Part shown: positions 30,137 through 38,376 of the stretch, piece after piece | How positions within the stretch are numbered: the first letter of the stretch is position 1 | How the letters are laid out: every line of letters begins with the position of its first letter | Program-made: the position numbers and the translations under genes | The notes under the pieces: generated by a model | Databases searched by the model: none | What the model was told of the DNA's origin: nothing | Seen by the model: the letters and a program-made list of their open reading frames with translations, nothing else | DNA from: Rhizobium sp. Leaf453 | GTDB lineage: Bacteria; Pseudomonadota; Alphaproteobacteria; Rhizobiales; Rhizobiaceae | Direction: 5' to 3' | DNA length: 64,000 nt | Assembly: GCF_001425605.1 (NCBI RefSeq) | Contig: NZ_LMRG01000012.1 | Coordinates: 295,737-359,736, forward strand

Positions 30137-31975
30137 TTATTCGCCGAGATCGCGCACCGCGCCACGGTCGGCGGATGTCGCAAAGGCAGCATAGGCCTTG
30201 AGCGCCGTGGTCACCTTGCGCTTGCGCTGCTCGACCGGCTTCCAGCCCTTGGCTTCCTGCTCCTCACGGCGGAGGGCGATTTCGGCATCGTCGACGCGCA
30301 GCGAGATCGTCCGGTTCGGAATGTCGATGTCGATCATGTCGCCTTCGCGCACCAGGCCGATGATGCCGCCGTTCGCCGCTTCCGGCGAAACGTGGCCGAT
30401 GGACAAGCCGGACGTGCCGCCCGAGAAACGGCCGTCGGTGATTAGCGCGCAGGCCTTTCCAAGGCCCTTCGACTTCAGGTAGCTGGTCGGGTAGAGCATT
30501 TCCTGCATGCCCGGGCCGCCCTTCGGTCCTTCATAGCGGATGACGACGACGTCGCCGGCCTTGACTTCGTTGGCAAGGATCGCCTTGACGGATGCATCCT
30601 GGCTTTCAAAGACGCGAGCCGGACCGGAGAATTTCAGGATCGATTCATCGACGCCGGCCGTCTTCACGATGCAGCCGTTGATCGCGATATTGCCCTTGAG
30701 CACAGCAAGGCCGCCGTCCTTGGAGAACGGGTGCTGGGCATCGCGGATGACGCCCTTCTCACGGTCGAAGTCGAGTTCCTTCCAGCGGGCGCTCTGGCTG
30801 AAGGCAACCTGGGTCGGGATGCCGCCGGGAGCGGCGCTGAACAGTTCAAGCGCTGCCGGATTGTCGGTGACGGCGATATCCCACTGCGCCAGCGCATCGG
30901 CCATGGTCTTCGAGTGGACGGTCGGCAGATCGGTGTTCAGGAGACCGGCACGGTCGAGTTCGCCGAGGATCGCCATGATGCCGCCGGCGCGGTGAACGTC
31001 TTCCATGTGAACGTCGGACTTGGCCGGCGCGACTTTCGACAGGCAGGGCACCTTGCGGGAAAGCCGGTCGATATCGTCCATGGTGAAATCGACTTCGCCT
31101 TCATGGGCGGCGGCCAGGATGTGCAGCACGGTGTTGGTCGAGCCGCCCATGGCGATGTCGAGCGCCATCGCATTTTCGAAGGCCTTCTTCGAAGCGATGG
31201 TGCGGGGCAGGGCGGTGACGTCTTCCGCTTCGTAATAGCGCTTGGCCAGACCGACGATCTCGCGGCCGGCACGCAGGAACAGCTTTTCGCGGTCCGAATG
31301 GGTGGCGAGCGTCGAGCCATTGCCCGGTAATGACAGGCCCAGTGCTTCCGTCAGACAGTTCATCGAGTTCGCCGTGAACATGCCCGAGCACGAGCCGCAA
31401 GTCGGGCAGGCCGAGCGTTCGATGACCTTGACGTCCTCGTCGGAGACCTTGTCGTCGGCGGCGGCGACCATGGCGTCGACCAGGTCGAGCGCATGGGTCT
31501 TGCCGTCGGACAGCACGACCTTGCCGGCTTCCATCGGGCCGCCGGATACGAAGATGACGGGGATGTTGAGGCGCAGCGACGCCATCAGCATGCCGGGGGT
31601 GATCTTATCGCAGTTGGAGATGCAGACCATGGCGTCGGCGCAGTGTGCGTTGACCATGTATTCGACGCTATCGGCGATGAGTTCGCGCGACGGCAGCGAA
31701 TAGAGCATGCCGTCATGGCCCATGGCGATGCCGTCATCGACGGCGATCGTGTTGAATTCCTTGGCGACGCCGCCATTGGCCTCGATTTCGCGGGCGACCA
31801 GCTGTCCAAGATCCTTGAGATGGACATGGCCGGGAACGAACTGCGTGAACGAATTCACCACCGCGATAATGGGCTTGCCGAAGTCGCTGTCCTTCATGCC
31901 CGTCGCGCGCCAGAGGCCGCGAGCGCCGGCCATGTTGCGGCCGTGGGTGGTGGTGCGGGAGCGATAGGCAGGCAT
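30137..31975 (-). CDS. ilvD: Dihydroxy-acid dehydratase
   Basis: A 612-residue iron-sulfur enzyme of the IlvD/Edd family, third step of isoleucine, valine and pantothenate precursor synthesis (dihydroxy-acid to 2-oxo-acid). Cluster cysteines are seen in [12 protein letters not shown] and [19 protein letters not shown], with [12 protein letters not shown] and the C-terminal [15 protein letters not shown] region also conserved. Full length for the E. coli-type enzyme. Single gene; a strong terminator follows at 30078-30113. Confidence 0.97.
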   Translation of the reverse strand: MPAYRSRTTTHGRNMAGARGLWRATGMKDSDFGKPIIAVVNSFTQFVPGHVHLKDLGQLVAREIEANGGVAKEFNTIAVDDGIAMGHDGMLYSLPSRELIADSVEYMVNAHCADAMVCISNCDKITPGMLMASLRLNIPVIFVSGGPMEAGKVVLSDGKTHALDLVDAMVAAADDKVSDEDVKVIERSACPTCGSCSGMFTANSMNCLTEALGLSLPGNGSTLATHSDREKLFLRAGREIVGLAKRYYEAEDVTALPRTIASKKAFENAMALDIAMGGSTNTVLHILAAAHEGEVDFTMDDIDRLSRKVPCLSKVAPAKSDVHMEDVHRAGGIMAILGELDRAGLLNTDLPTVHSKTMADALAQWDIAVTDNPAALELFSAAPGGIPTQVAFSQSARWKELDFDREKGVIRDAQHPFSKDGGLAVLKGNIAINGCIVKTAGVDESILKFSGPARVFESQDASVKAILANEVKAGDVVVIRYEGPKGGPGMQEMLYPTSYLKSKGLGKACALITDGRFSGGTSGLSIGHVSPEAANGGIIGLVREGDMIDIDIPNRTISLRVDDAEIALRREEQEAKGWKPVEQRKRKVTTALKAYAAFATSADRGAVRDLGE

Positions 31976-32292
31976 GGACGTGTTCCTTGAACTTTGTCGG
32001 CTAAACAGCAGATATGGGCAACAGGTATCGCAATTGCAGCGGTCCTACTCCAAAACTGCGTCCGCGTCACGATTTTCGTAACAATATTTCGTGTTTTTTC
32101 GAGTCCGGTAGGGGTGGCTAGGATGCCGAGGCATTTTGGTGGAGCGAACAGGATTTGTTTATCAAACGTCGGAATTTGGGGACTGTTAGCGCTCATCTAC
32201 CCCATTTGGGGGATGCGCGATTCGGCGTTTCGCATTCTATTGGCTCGCGCTGGACACTTTGCACTGTCAGCAATTTCATCACGTAAACATTC
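31976..32292. other. Upstream region of ilvD
   Basis: No ORF or RNA gene is evident in this stretch of about 317 bases. It should hold the ilvD promoter. I do not see a leucine/isoleucine/valine-rich leader peptide followed by an attenuator, so classical ilv attenuation is not supported. Confidence 0.4.
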
Positions 32293-32330
32293 TTAAAAGT
32301 CCCCTCTCCGGCAACGGCGGGGGGCTTTTT
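32293..32330 (-). terminator. Intrinsic terminator of the 104-residue hypothetical gene
   Basis: AAAAGTCCCC and GGGGGCTTTTT, with an inner CCG/CGG pair, form an imperfect GC-rich stem flanked by A and T runs. It starts 4 bases after the stop codon at 32334 and would work in both directions. Confidence 0.75.
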
Positions 32331-32333
32331 CGT

Positions 32334-32648
32334 TCACACCAGCGGGCTCTTGCGTCGCGCCAGGTAATCCCGGTTGAGAACATCCATGATATCCTGAGCA
32401 TCCTCCCGGTCGAGGCCTGCGAGATCGCGGCCGTCGGAGGCGGCCGGAACGCGGGTGATCAGGTCCACGATCGTCCAGCTCCCGTTCCTTTCCTGCCTGA
32501 GGCCATAGCGCGGTTCATTCACAACAGGCGGCCCTTGATTGTCATTTGGGTTTTCTTTTGAGCGGATGCCGTTGGCATCGGCGTTTGCGATATTCTGCAA
32601 ATAGGAATGCAGAGCCGTTTGACAATGTTTCGGTATGCCGTTCGCCAC
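32334..32648 (-). CDS. Hypothetical protein, conserved-looking small protein
   Basis: A 104-residue frame with a GTG at 32648. I do not recognise it. The C-terminal 60 residues look like a folded unit (EPRYGLRQERNGSWTIVDL ... LDREDAQDIMDVLNRDYLARRK), with a beta strand pair then an acidic helix, while the N-terminal 40 are low-complexity. The start is uncertain since no Shine-Dalgarno precedes the GTG, and the true gene could begin at an internal TTG. A good terminator right after the stop supports real transcription. Confidence 0.55.
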   Translation of the reverse strand: MANGIPKHCQTALHSYLQNIANADANGIRSKENPNDNQGPPVVNEPRYGLRQERNGSWTIVDLITRVPAASDGRDLAGLDREDAQDIMDVLNRDYLARRKSPLV

Positions 32649-32798
32649 AAAATGCGCGTTCAGATTCTCATCGGAAAGGGAGTTCGCGCACTGCTGGTAT
32701 TGGTTAATGATGTCTTAACCACGGCCACACAAGCGATCGCACTTTTCCCGTTTTGCCGCGTTGTGGCCGGAGTGACCCGTCAGACTTCAGGGATGGAT

Positions 32799-33047
32799 AT
32801 GGAACAGATCCGTTTGGATTGGCTTCAGGCCAGCGCCCGCGCATGCAATGCACGCCAGATGTATCGGCTGGCCTATGACGTCGCCATGAGTTCCGCTGCA
32901 TCCCAGCGGCACCGGCGGGCGGCCCGCCGGGTCGTGAAGATCCTGCATCATGTCATCGACAAGCCTATCGCCAAGGCCGCCGTGCTTGCGGCGGCCAGGA
33001 GACGGTTCGACGGGCTTGTGGCCGAACTTGAGAATGGCGCGTCCTAA
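32799..33047 (+). CDS. Hypothetical small basic helical protein
   Basis: An 82-residue protein, unknown, mostly helical and basic (RLDWLQASARACNARQMYRL ... HRRAARRVVKILHHVIDKP). The ATG at 32799 follows AGGG by 7 bases; a second ATG at 32793 and an open frame back to 32607 are less likely. It is divergent from the 104-residue hypothetical gene, and its stop overlaps the stop of the convergent RTX-like gene by 4 bases. No domain is recognised. Confidence 0.55.
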   Translation: MEQIRLDWLQASARACNARQMYRLAYDVAMSSAASQRHRRAARRVVKILHHVIDKPIAKAAVLAAARRRFDGLVAELENGAS

Positions 33048-33880
33048 AGAACGAAATAGCCCTTGTCGAGCGTCAGCGCTCCGTCGAGATGAACAGCGAA
33101 ATCCGCGACCTTGTCCCCGTTGACGTCGGCATAGACATAGGTGTTGGCGGCGGTCTTCTCGTAACGCAGTTCGCCGGCGTGGCCGCCGAAAGCCTTGGTG
33201 CCGATGAAGTGGAACGCGTCGTTCTTCGCTGTCGTGCTATTGGCGTCGATGGCCGACAGGCTGATCTTGTCGCCGGTCTTGCTGGCGCGGAAATCCGTGA
33301 TCGTGTCCTGGCCAGCCTTCTCGAGGGTCGATTCGGCGATGCTGCGATAGATAAACGTGTCGCGCCCCGCGCCGCCGGTCAGGATGTCCGCGCCGAGGCC
33401 GCCTTCGAGCTTGTCGTTGGCGGCAAGACCGTTGAGCACATCGTTTCCGCCCCGACCCTGCAGCACGTCATCATACTTGGTTCCGTCGATCGTGTCGTTG
33501 CCGGAGAGCAGGATGTCCTTGATCCGTTCGTTCTGTCCGGCCATCACCGCGTCATAGAGTTCGGCGGCCGAGACGCGCAGGTCGCGCATGTTGAAAATCT
33601 GCACGCCGTCCTGAATGAGGGTGAACGAGGTGATGGCGCCGCCGACAATATCGGCCATTTCCTTGCCCTGTTGTGTCGGATCGAGCAGGATGCCACCGTC
33701 CGTGCCCTTGTAGATCAGCTTGTCGCCGGTGAACGAGACGCGGTTGTTGTCGTCCGTGTAACCCGAAATGCTGGAAAAGTGATAGGCGTAGCTGTTGTAC
33801 GCCTGCAGGAAGTCGAAGGAAAAGCCGGCAATATTCGCGCCGCTGCCATCGTCACCAAAAGAGATTTTCGCCATGATCAT
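33044..33880 (-). CDS. RTX-type calcium-binding protein (hemolysin-type repeats)
   Basis: A 278-residue acidic protein without an N-terminal signal peptide. Residues about 127-180 carry RTX nonapeptide-like repeats (GNDTIDGTKYDDVLQG, GGNDVLNGL, GGLGADILTGGAGRDTF), followed by the M10-type C-terminal region with DTITDFRASKTGDKI and an end of DKGYFVL. Such proteins are secreted by type I systems through a C-terminal signal and fold on calcium outside the cell. No HlyB/HlyD-like genes are in the window, so the exporter must be elsewhere. The start is ATG 33880 or 33874. Confidence 0.85.
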   Translation of the reverse strand: MIMAKISFGDDGSGANIAGFSFDFLQAYNSYAYHFSSISGYTDDNNRVSFTGDKLIYKGTDGGILLDPTQQGKEMADIVGGAITSFTLIQDGVQIFNMRDLRVSAAELYDAVMAGQNERIKDILLSGNDTIDGTKYDDVLQGRGGNDVLNGLAANDKLEGGLGADILTGGAGRDTFIYRSIAESTLEKAGQDTITDFRASKTGDKISLSAIDANSTTAKNDAFHFIGTKAFGGHAGELRYEKTAANTYVYADVNGDKVADFAVHLDGALTLDKGYFVL

Positions 33881-34006
33881 GCCCGTGAAATGGATTTTAC
33901 AATCCGGGCATCTAAGACAGTGCCATCATCACGGACAAGCGGTCGGGCGAATCATCTTTACTTACGGTTAACCCTGCAGCAGCGCTTGTCGCAGCAAAGG
34001 CCAAAA

Positions 34007-34042
34007 CGAAAAAGGCTTTCCGGTTTCCCGAAAAGCCTTTTG
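34007..34042 (-). terminator. Terminator of tRNA-Val
   Basis: On the minus strand AAAAGGCTTT and AAAGCCTTTTT form a 9-10 bp stem with a TCGGGAAACCGG loop that can itself pair, ending in a U run. It lies 9 bases past the CCA end of the tRNA. Confidence 0.8.
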
Positions 34043-34050
34043 AAACTGGA

Positions 34051-34125
<75 letters not shown>

Positions 34126-34139
34126 ATCCGATGTCGGCG

Positions 34140-34168
34140 CATAGACCACAAACCCTCCGGAGCGTCAA
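34140..34168 (-). promoter_or_regulatory. Sigma-70-type promoter of tRNA-Val
   Basis: TTGACG and TCTATG are separated by 17 bases on the minus strand, with the -10 box 15 bases before the mature tRNA 5' end. Confidence 0.7.
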
Positions 34169-34220
34169 TAGGCTTTTTTCGGCTTTTTGACAGGAAGTTT
34201 TGCGGCCCTTGCGGCGCGGC

Positions 34221-34583
34221 CTATGCGGCCAGCATCTTGTTCACTTCATCCACAAGATCGCGCAGATGGAAGGGCTTCGACAGGACCTTTGCATCCTTCG
34301 GCGCCTTCGAATCAGGGTTGAGCGCGACGGCGGCGAAGCCGGTGATGAACATGACCTTGAGGTCGGGATCGAGTTCGGTCGCCCGGCGGGCAAGCTCGAT
34401 GCCGTCCATTTCGGGCATGACGATATCGGTGAGGAGGAGCGAGAACGGTTCTTCGCGCAGCCGGTCATAGGCGCTGGCGCCATTGTCGAAGGACAACACC
34501 TTGTAGCCGGCCTTTTCCAGGGCTTTCACCAGGAAGCGGCGCATGTCGTTATCGTCTTCGGCGAGGAGAATTTTTGGACTCAT
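34221..34583 (-). CDS. cpdR: Response regulator CpdR
   Basis: A 120-residue single receiver domain very like the alphaproteobacterial CpdR proteins. Phospho-acceptor Asp53 (LLTDIVMPEMDG), acidic Glu9-Asp10-Asp11, FITGFAA switch and SKPFHL lysine are present, and it ends in MLAA. In Caulobacter and Sinorhizobium unphosphorylated CpdR brings the ClpXP protease to the pole and triggers turnover of cell-cycle proteins, downstream of the CckA-ChpT phosphorelay. The gene faces the N-formylglutamate amidohydrolase gene. Confidence 0.93.
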   Translation of the reverse strand: MSPKILLAEDDNDMRRFLVKALEKAGYKVLSFDNGASAYDRLREEPFSLLLTDIVMPEMDGIELARRATELDPDLKVMFITGFAAVALNPDSKAPKDAKVLSKPFHLRDLVDEVNKMLAA

Positions 34584-34659
34584 GGATTAAGCCGTTTGCA
34601 CCTTACGTGTCGATGTAGGGAATTGCGGTATCGTCATGAAACCGCACGTGGGTAAATAT

Positions 34660-34710
34660 CCGGTGAAGACACGGGGTCAAGCCCGGTCACTGGCGGGACG
34701 CGACTATGGA
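34660..34710. repeat. Partial intergenic palindromic repeat
   Basis: CGGGGTCAAGCCCGGTCACTGGCGGG in this stretch is a copy of the dispersed alphaproteobacterial palindrome (reverse frame: VTGLDPVSSPD). It lies in the divergent cpdR promoter region, about 85-110 bases from the cpdR start. Confidence 0.45.
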
Positions 34711-34777
34711 CACAGATGCCGCCAACTGGCAACATACACGAAACAGCAAGATCATGACATGGTAAAAAAGGGCTGCG

Positions 34778-35665
34778 ATGACGCAGAACGTCAGCGAAAC
34801 CGAACCGTTCGAAGTTCGCGAACCGGAAATGCAGCGCATTCCCTTTGTCTTCAATTCCCCGCATAGCGGGCGGATCTATACACAAGCCTTTCTCAACCAG
34901 ACGAAACTCGACGATGTCACGATCCGCCGGTCGGAAGATCATTTCGTTGATGAACTGTTCCAGAGTGTGACAGGCCTCGGCGCGCCGATGCTGATGGCGC
35001 ATTTCCCACGGGCCTTTCTCGACGTCAACCGCGAACCTTACGAACTCGACCCGCGCATGTTCGACGGGCCACTGCCGCCACATGCCAATATAAGCTCGAT
35101 GCGTGTCGCCGGCGGGCTCGGCACCGTGCCGCGGCTGGTCGCGGAAAACATGGAAATCTATGGCCGACGCTTCCCCGTCGCCGAGGCGCTGGAGCGGATC
35201 GAGACCATCTACAAGCCCTATCATGCCTGCCTGCGCAAGCTGATCGCCCGCACGCATGTCCGCTTCGGTCTGGCGGTGCTGATCGACTGCCATTCGATGC
35301 CGGGCAATATCCGCATCGCCGGCAGCGGCCAACGCCCGGACTTCATTGTCGGAGACCGGTATGGGACCAGCGCGGGCGCCGACCTGTCGCGCGCGGCCGT
35401 CTCGCTTCTCGAAGATCTCGGCTTCTCCGTCGCCCGCAACAAGCCCTATGCCGGCGGCTTCATCACCGAGCATTACGGCCGACCGGCGCGCGGCCTGCAT
35501 GCGCTGCAGATCGAGATCAATCGCGGTCTCTACGTGGATGAAACCACGCTTCAAAAGAAGCCGGAATTCGAGAGGCTTGCCGACGCCATCAGGCTGTTCC
35601 TGACCGGTCTTGCTGCGCATGTTCAGAAATATGTGGTGATGCCCACGCCGCTCGCCGCCGAATAA
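34778..35665 (+). CDS. N-formylglutamate amidohydrolase family protein
   Basis: A 295-residue enzyme of the N-formylglutamate deformylase/amidohydrolase family (zinc-dependent), usually the last step of histidine degradation that frees glutamate and formate. FNSPHSGR near residue 28, FLDVNREPYELD and LIDCHSMPG (about 168) are the conserved metal and substrate-binding parts. No other hut gene is near, so the function may be more general. Between this gene and hisN a probable small RNA is encoded on the opposite strand. Confidence 0.9.
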   Translation: MTQNVSETEPFEVREPEMQRIPFVFNSPHSGRIYTQAFLNQTKLDDVTIRRSEDHFVDELFQSVTGLGAPMLMAHFPRAFLDVNREPYELDPRMFDGPLPPHANISSMRVAGGLGTVPRLVAENMEIYGRRFPVAEALERIETIYKPYHACLRKLIARTHVRFGLAVLIDCHSMPGNIRIAGSGQRPDFIVGDRYGTSAGADLSRAAVSLLEDLGFSVARNKPYAGGFITEHYGRPARGLHALQIEINRGLYVDETTLQKKPEFERLADAIRLFLTGLAAHVQKYVVMPTPLAAE

Positions 35666-35699
35666 TCATCCAGCGCTGCGCTTCTTCCATTCCCCGGTC

Positions 35700-35780
35700 A
35701 AAAAAAACCGCGCTTGTGGCGCGGCTAAGTCTAGGGAGGAAACACCCAAGGAGGGTATTTACAGTCACAAGTGACTGTAG
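35700..35780 (-). ncRNA. Probable trans-acting small RNA with anti-Shine-Dalgarno loops
   Basis: The minus strand between two plus-strand genes shows a full small-RNA layout. A promoter-like TTGACA (35808-35813) lies 17 bases from TAGCTT (35785-35790). The transcript would begin at a perfect hairpin TACAGTCA-CUUG-TGACTGTA (35760-35779), then a small hairpin ACCC-UCCUU-GGGU, an unpaired UUUCCUCCCU, and an intrinsic terminator GCCGCGC/GCGCGG followed by eight U (35700-35724). Total is about 80 nt. Two CCUCC motifs exposed in a loop and a linker are typical of the rhizobial alpha-r small RNAs, which block ribosome-binding sites with Hfq. I cannot assign the Rfam family. Confidence 0.75.
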
Positions 35781-35784
35781 GGAA

Positions 35785-35813
35785 AAGCTAATATTGCAGC
35801 GCACAAATGTCAA
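35785..35813 (-). promoter_or_regulatory. Promoter of the probable small RNA
   Basis: TTGACA (preceded by GC) at 35808-35813 and TAGCTT at 35785-35790 on the minus strand are 17 bases apart. The -35 box is perfect; the -10 is weak. The predicted start falls at the first base of the 5' hairpin. Confidence 0.55.
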
Positions 35814-36055
35814 GCTTAATTTGGCCACATTGCTGCATTGCGCCATGGATGGGCTTTATCGGAAATCCCTGAAATGCGCGGTTTTGAGCGGTTTTTCGAG
35901 TTTTGAGGCACGTTCTTCGGGATTTTCAGGCTCGCCCTGTATTGCGGATGCGAATCCGGACGATTTTCGTCAATTTTCGCGGTCGAGACTTCATTTTCAA
36001 AAAAATGTGCCATAAGCAGATTCAACTCTCATTTTCCCGATTTTCGTGAGGTTTC

Positions 36056-36829
36056 ATGCTGCCGGACCGTGAATTTTTCGACCGCCTTGCCGATGCGGCG
36101 AAGGCCGAAACCCTGCCGCGCTTTCGCACAGGCACCAGTGTCGTCAACAAGGAGGCTGGCGGTTTCGATCCGGTGACCGAAGGCGATCGGGCGGCGGAAG
36201 CGGCCATCCGCGCGCTGATCGAGCGGGAATTCCCCGAGCATGGCATTCTCGGCGAGGAATTCGGCAATGTCGGGCTCGACCGCGACTATGTCTGGGTGAT
36301 CGATCCGATCGACGGCACACGCGCTTTCATTTCCGGTCTGCCGGTCTGGGGCACGCTGATCGGCCTCTATCACAAGGGCGATGCGGTCATGGGTATCATG
36401 GACCAGCCCTTTACAGGCGAGCGCTATTACGCGGATGGAAAAGCAGCGTCCTATCGCGGCCCTGACGGCGACAGACAGATCAGGACGCGGACCGGCGTCA
36501 ATCTCGCGGATGCCATCATGTTCACCACCACGCCGCACATGTATTTCGGCGAGGCGAAGACCCGGTTCGAGACCCTACAGAACACGGTCCGGCTGTCCCG
36601 CTATGGCGTCGATTGCTATGCCTTCGCGCTGCTGGCAGCCGGGCATGTCGACCTCGTGCTTGAGGCGGGCGTCAAGGCCTATGACGTCGGCAGTCTCATT
36701 CCGCTCGTCGAACAGGCTGGCGGTGTCTTCACCGACTGGAATGGCGGGCCGGCGGAAATGGGCGGCAATGTCATCGCCGCTGGCAGCGCCGAACTTCACG
36801 CGCAGGCCTTGGAATTGCTGAAAGGTTGA
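36056..36829 (+). CDS. hisN: Histidinol-phosphatase, inositol monophosphatase family
   Basis: A 257-residue Mg-dependent phosphatase of the IMPase family with GEEFG (about residue 64) and WVIDPIDGTRAFISG (about 80-93), and YDVGSLIPLVEQAGG near the C-terminus. The motif set and length match the HisN branch that removes phosphate from L-histidinol phosphate in alphaproteobacteria, though inositol monophosphatase activity cannot be ruled out. GAGG lies 3-7 bases before the ATG. It converges on the alpha/beta hydrolase gene. Confidence 0.85.
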   Translation: MLPDREFFDRLADAAKAETLPRFRTGTSVVNKEAGGFDPVTEGDRAAEAAIRALIEREFPEHGILGEEFGNVGLDRDYVWVIDPIDGTRAFISGLPVWGTLIGLYHKGDAVMGIMDQPFTGERYYADGKAASYRGPDGDRQIRTRTGVNLADAIMFTTTPHMYFGEAKTRFETLQNTVRLSRYGVDCYAFALLAAGHVDLVLEAGVKAYDVGSLIPLVEQAGGVFTDWNGGPAEMGGNVIAAGSAELHAQALELLKG

Positions 36830-36850
36830 AGGGGCGGAGCATCCGCGCCT

Positions 36851-37831
36851 TCAGTCTACGAGTGCCGTTTCCCGTACCGCTTCGGGAGCTTCGCCATCGC
36901 TGCCGGGGATGAAGGCCTCTACCGCCGCGATTGCCTGTGCGCGATAGTGGTCGGCTTCTTGAAAAAGCTCATGCCTGGCGCCATCGATCGGGATCATGTG
37001 GCCGGCTCGGAAATTGCGGGCAAGCGCCTCGACGGCGAGATGGGGGACGAGACGGTCCTGTGTCGGCGCGAGCACGATCGTCGGAACCCGGATCTGGGTC
37101 AGGTGATCATGGCTGGCAATGCGCCGGATCGCCTTGAAGGTTTCGTGCAGCCAGCGGGCGCTGGGCGGGCCGAGCGCCAGTTCCGGATGCGCGTCGGTCA
37201 GCGCCTTGTTGCGGGCAAAGCGACGGGCATCGGAGGTCAGCAGGTTTTCCGAAAAGGGCAGGGGGCCTTTGTCGCGCATCAGCGGCAGCGAGCCAAGCCC
37301 GAGAAGGGTGAACGTGGTGGCGAGAATGCCGATCATGCGGTGGCCGAGCTTCTGGCCACCGAGAGCGACGAAGGGAGCGGTAATCGCCAGCCTGTCGATG
37401 CGGCTTGCCAGCATAGGGGCCTGAGACAAGGCAACCAGCGCGCCCATCGAGTGAGCCAGCATGAAGAAGGGCAGGCGCGTATCGGGCAGCACGATCTGGT
37501 CGAGAAAGATGGTAAGATCCTGCTCGTAATCTGCAAACCGTCTGACATGCCCGCGACGGGCATGTTTGTGCAGACGGTGCGAGCCAGCCTGGCCGCGCCA
37601 GTCGAAGGTGGCGACCCAAAGCCCTCTGGCAGTCAGTTCGCCGATGGTCTCGGCATATTTCTCGATCGACTCGTTGCGTCCCTGGAGCAGAACGACCGTA
37701 CCCTTCGAGACCGTCGATGCGGATTTGAAGATCGCGTAGCGCAGCTTCGTTCCCCGCGCACCCTCGAAAAAACCGACAACATGATTGCCGGGGATCGGAT
37801 TGTCCGGGGTCGCGTGGAGGATCGGCGTCAT
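36851..37831 (-). CDS. Alpha/beta hydrolase (monoacylglycerol lipase / lysophospholipase-like)
   Basis: A 326-residue alpha/beta hydrolase of the PldB/serine aminopeptidase S33 type. The nucleophile elbow is AHSMGALV (around residue 126), the oxyanion region is VLLQGRNESIEKY, and the catalytic Asp and His are expected at PTQDRLVPH and DGARHELFQE. Likely substrates are monoacylglycerols or lysophospholipids; not proved. Its mRNA leader region contains a hairpin with U-rich tail (38014-38066). Confidence 0.88.
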   Translation of the reverse strand: MTPILHATPDNPIPGNHVVGFFEGARGTKLRYAIFKSASTVSKGTVVLLQGRNESIEKYAETIGELTARGLWVATFDWRGQAGSHRLHKHARRGHVRRFADYEQDLTIFLDQIVLPDTRLPFFMLAHSMGALVALSQAPMLASRIDRLAITAPFVALGGQKLGHRMIGILATTFTLLGLGSLPLMRDKGPLPFSENLLTSDARRFARNKALTDAHPELALGPPSARWLHETFKAIRRIASHDHLTQIRVPTIVLAPTQDRLVPHLAVEALARNFRAGHMIPIDGARHELFQEADHYRAQAIAAVEAFIPGSDGEAPEAVRETALVD

Positions 37832-38275
37832 TGGCTAGGTCCGTGTGCGGGTGCGGGGTCCGTGTTCGGCAGGAATTGCCTCGGCGCGCAAGCGGCGCAG
37901 GTCCGCCGAGAGGAGACACCGGGCTGTCGAACGTTTATCGTTGCTCCATTCCTCTTAAGGAACCGTGCAAGACCGAACCTGCGGTCGAGAATAGGCCCAC
38001 CATTCCCGTGCGTCAAAGAAAAAGGGGCCGGAAGCGGCGGGGGACTGGATAGTTCCGCTTCCGGCCAGAGACAGTCGGTCGGCGACAAGGCATAACGGAC
38101 GGGAGAAGGGACGTTCACCGCCGGGACTTTTGCCTTTGTCCGACGGTGCTGTTTTACGCCCACCAAGCTGAACGCATCCGGAACCACCTGTTCATCCTGC
38201 GTTTAGAAAATCGGGATGCCGAAACTTGTCTTGCGAGGGTCTTGAAGGCGCGAAAGGCAATTCCCATCTCATCCT
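37832..38275. other. Gene-free upstream region of hydrolase and hsp20, with hairpin
   Basis: No ORF here looks real. The main landmark is the stem GGCCGGAAGCGG/CCGCTTCCGGCC at 38026-38066, entered separately. The right part leads into the ROSE-like leader of hsp20. Confidence 0.45.
38014..38066 (-). terminator. Terminator-like hairpin upstream of the alpha/beta hydrolase gene
   Basis: GGCCGGAAGCGG (38026-38037) and CCGCTTCCGGCC (38055-38066) form a perfect 12-bp stem with a 17-base loop. On the minus strand it is followed by CCCCTTTTTCTTT. It lies about 183 bases before the hydrolase start codon, so it could end an unrecognised small minus-strand RNA or attenuate the hydrolase transcript. 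Confidence 0.55.
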
Positions 38276-38376
38276 CACGGGCGCCGAAGACGGGCTCGTT
38301 CACCGGTTCTGCCATCGCCGCTGACGGGATGACAGGACCAAGATCGCACAACAGTTGCTCACAAGAGGACACCATG
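38275..38376 (+). promoter_or_regulatory. ROSE-like RNA thermometer in the hsp20 leader
   Basis: Just before the hsp20 ATG, GTTGCTC (38354-38360) can pair through an ACAA loop with GAGGAC (38365-38370), which holds the Shine-Dalgarno. The pairing has the hallmark of ROSE elements: a UUGCU anti-SD strand with a G-G mismatch against AGGA. ROSE elements are known before small heat-shock genes in rhizobia. The upstream stems were not resolved, so the left boundary is approximate. Confidence 0.6.

Noticed and set aside
31976..32333. Attenuator or leader peptide for ilvD
   Set aside because: No short ORF rich in Ile, Val and Leu followed by alternative hairpins is visible; the only hairpin belongs to the neighbouring gene.
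37828..38187. 119-codon minus-strand ORF between the hydrolase and hsp20 genes
   Set aside because: It is proline- and serine-rich, spans the 12-bp hairpin at 38026-38066 and shows no domain.
38146..38373. N-terminal extension of Hsp20
   Set aside because: The frame is open, but the sequence before 38374 is the ROSE-like leader, not conserved protein, and the Shine-Dalgarno fits the internal ATG.
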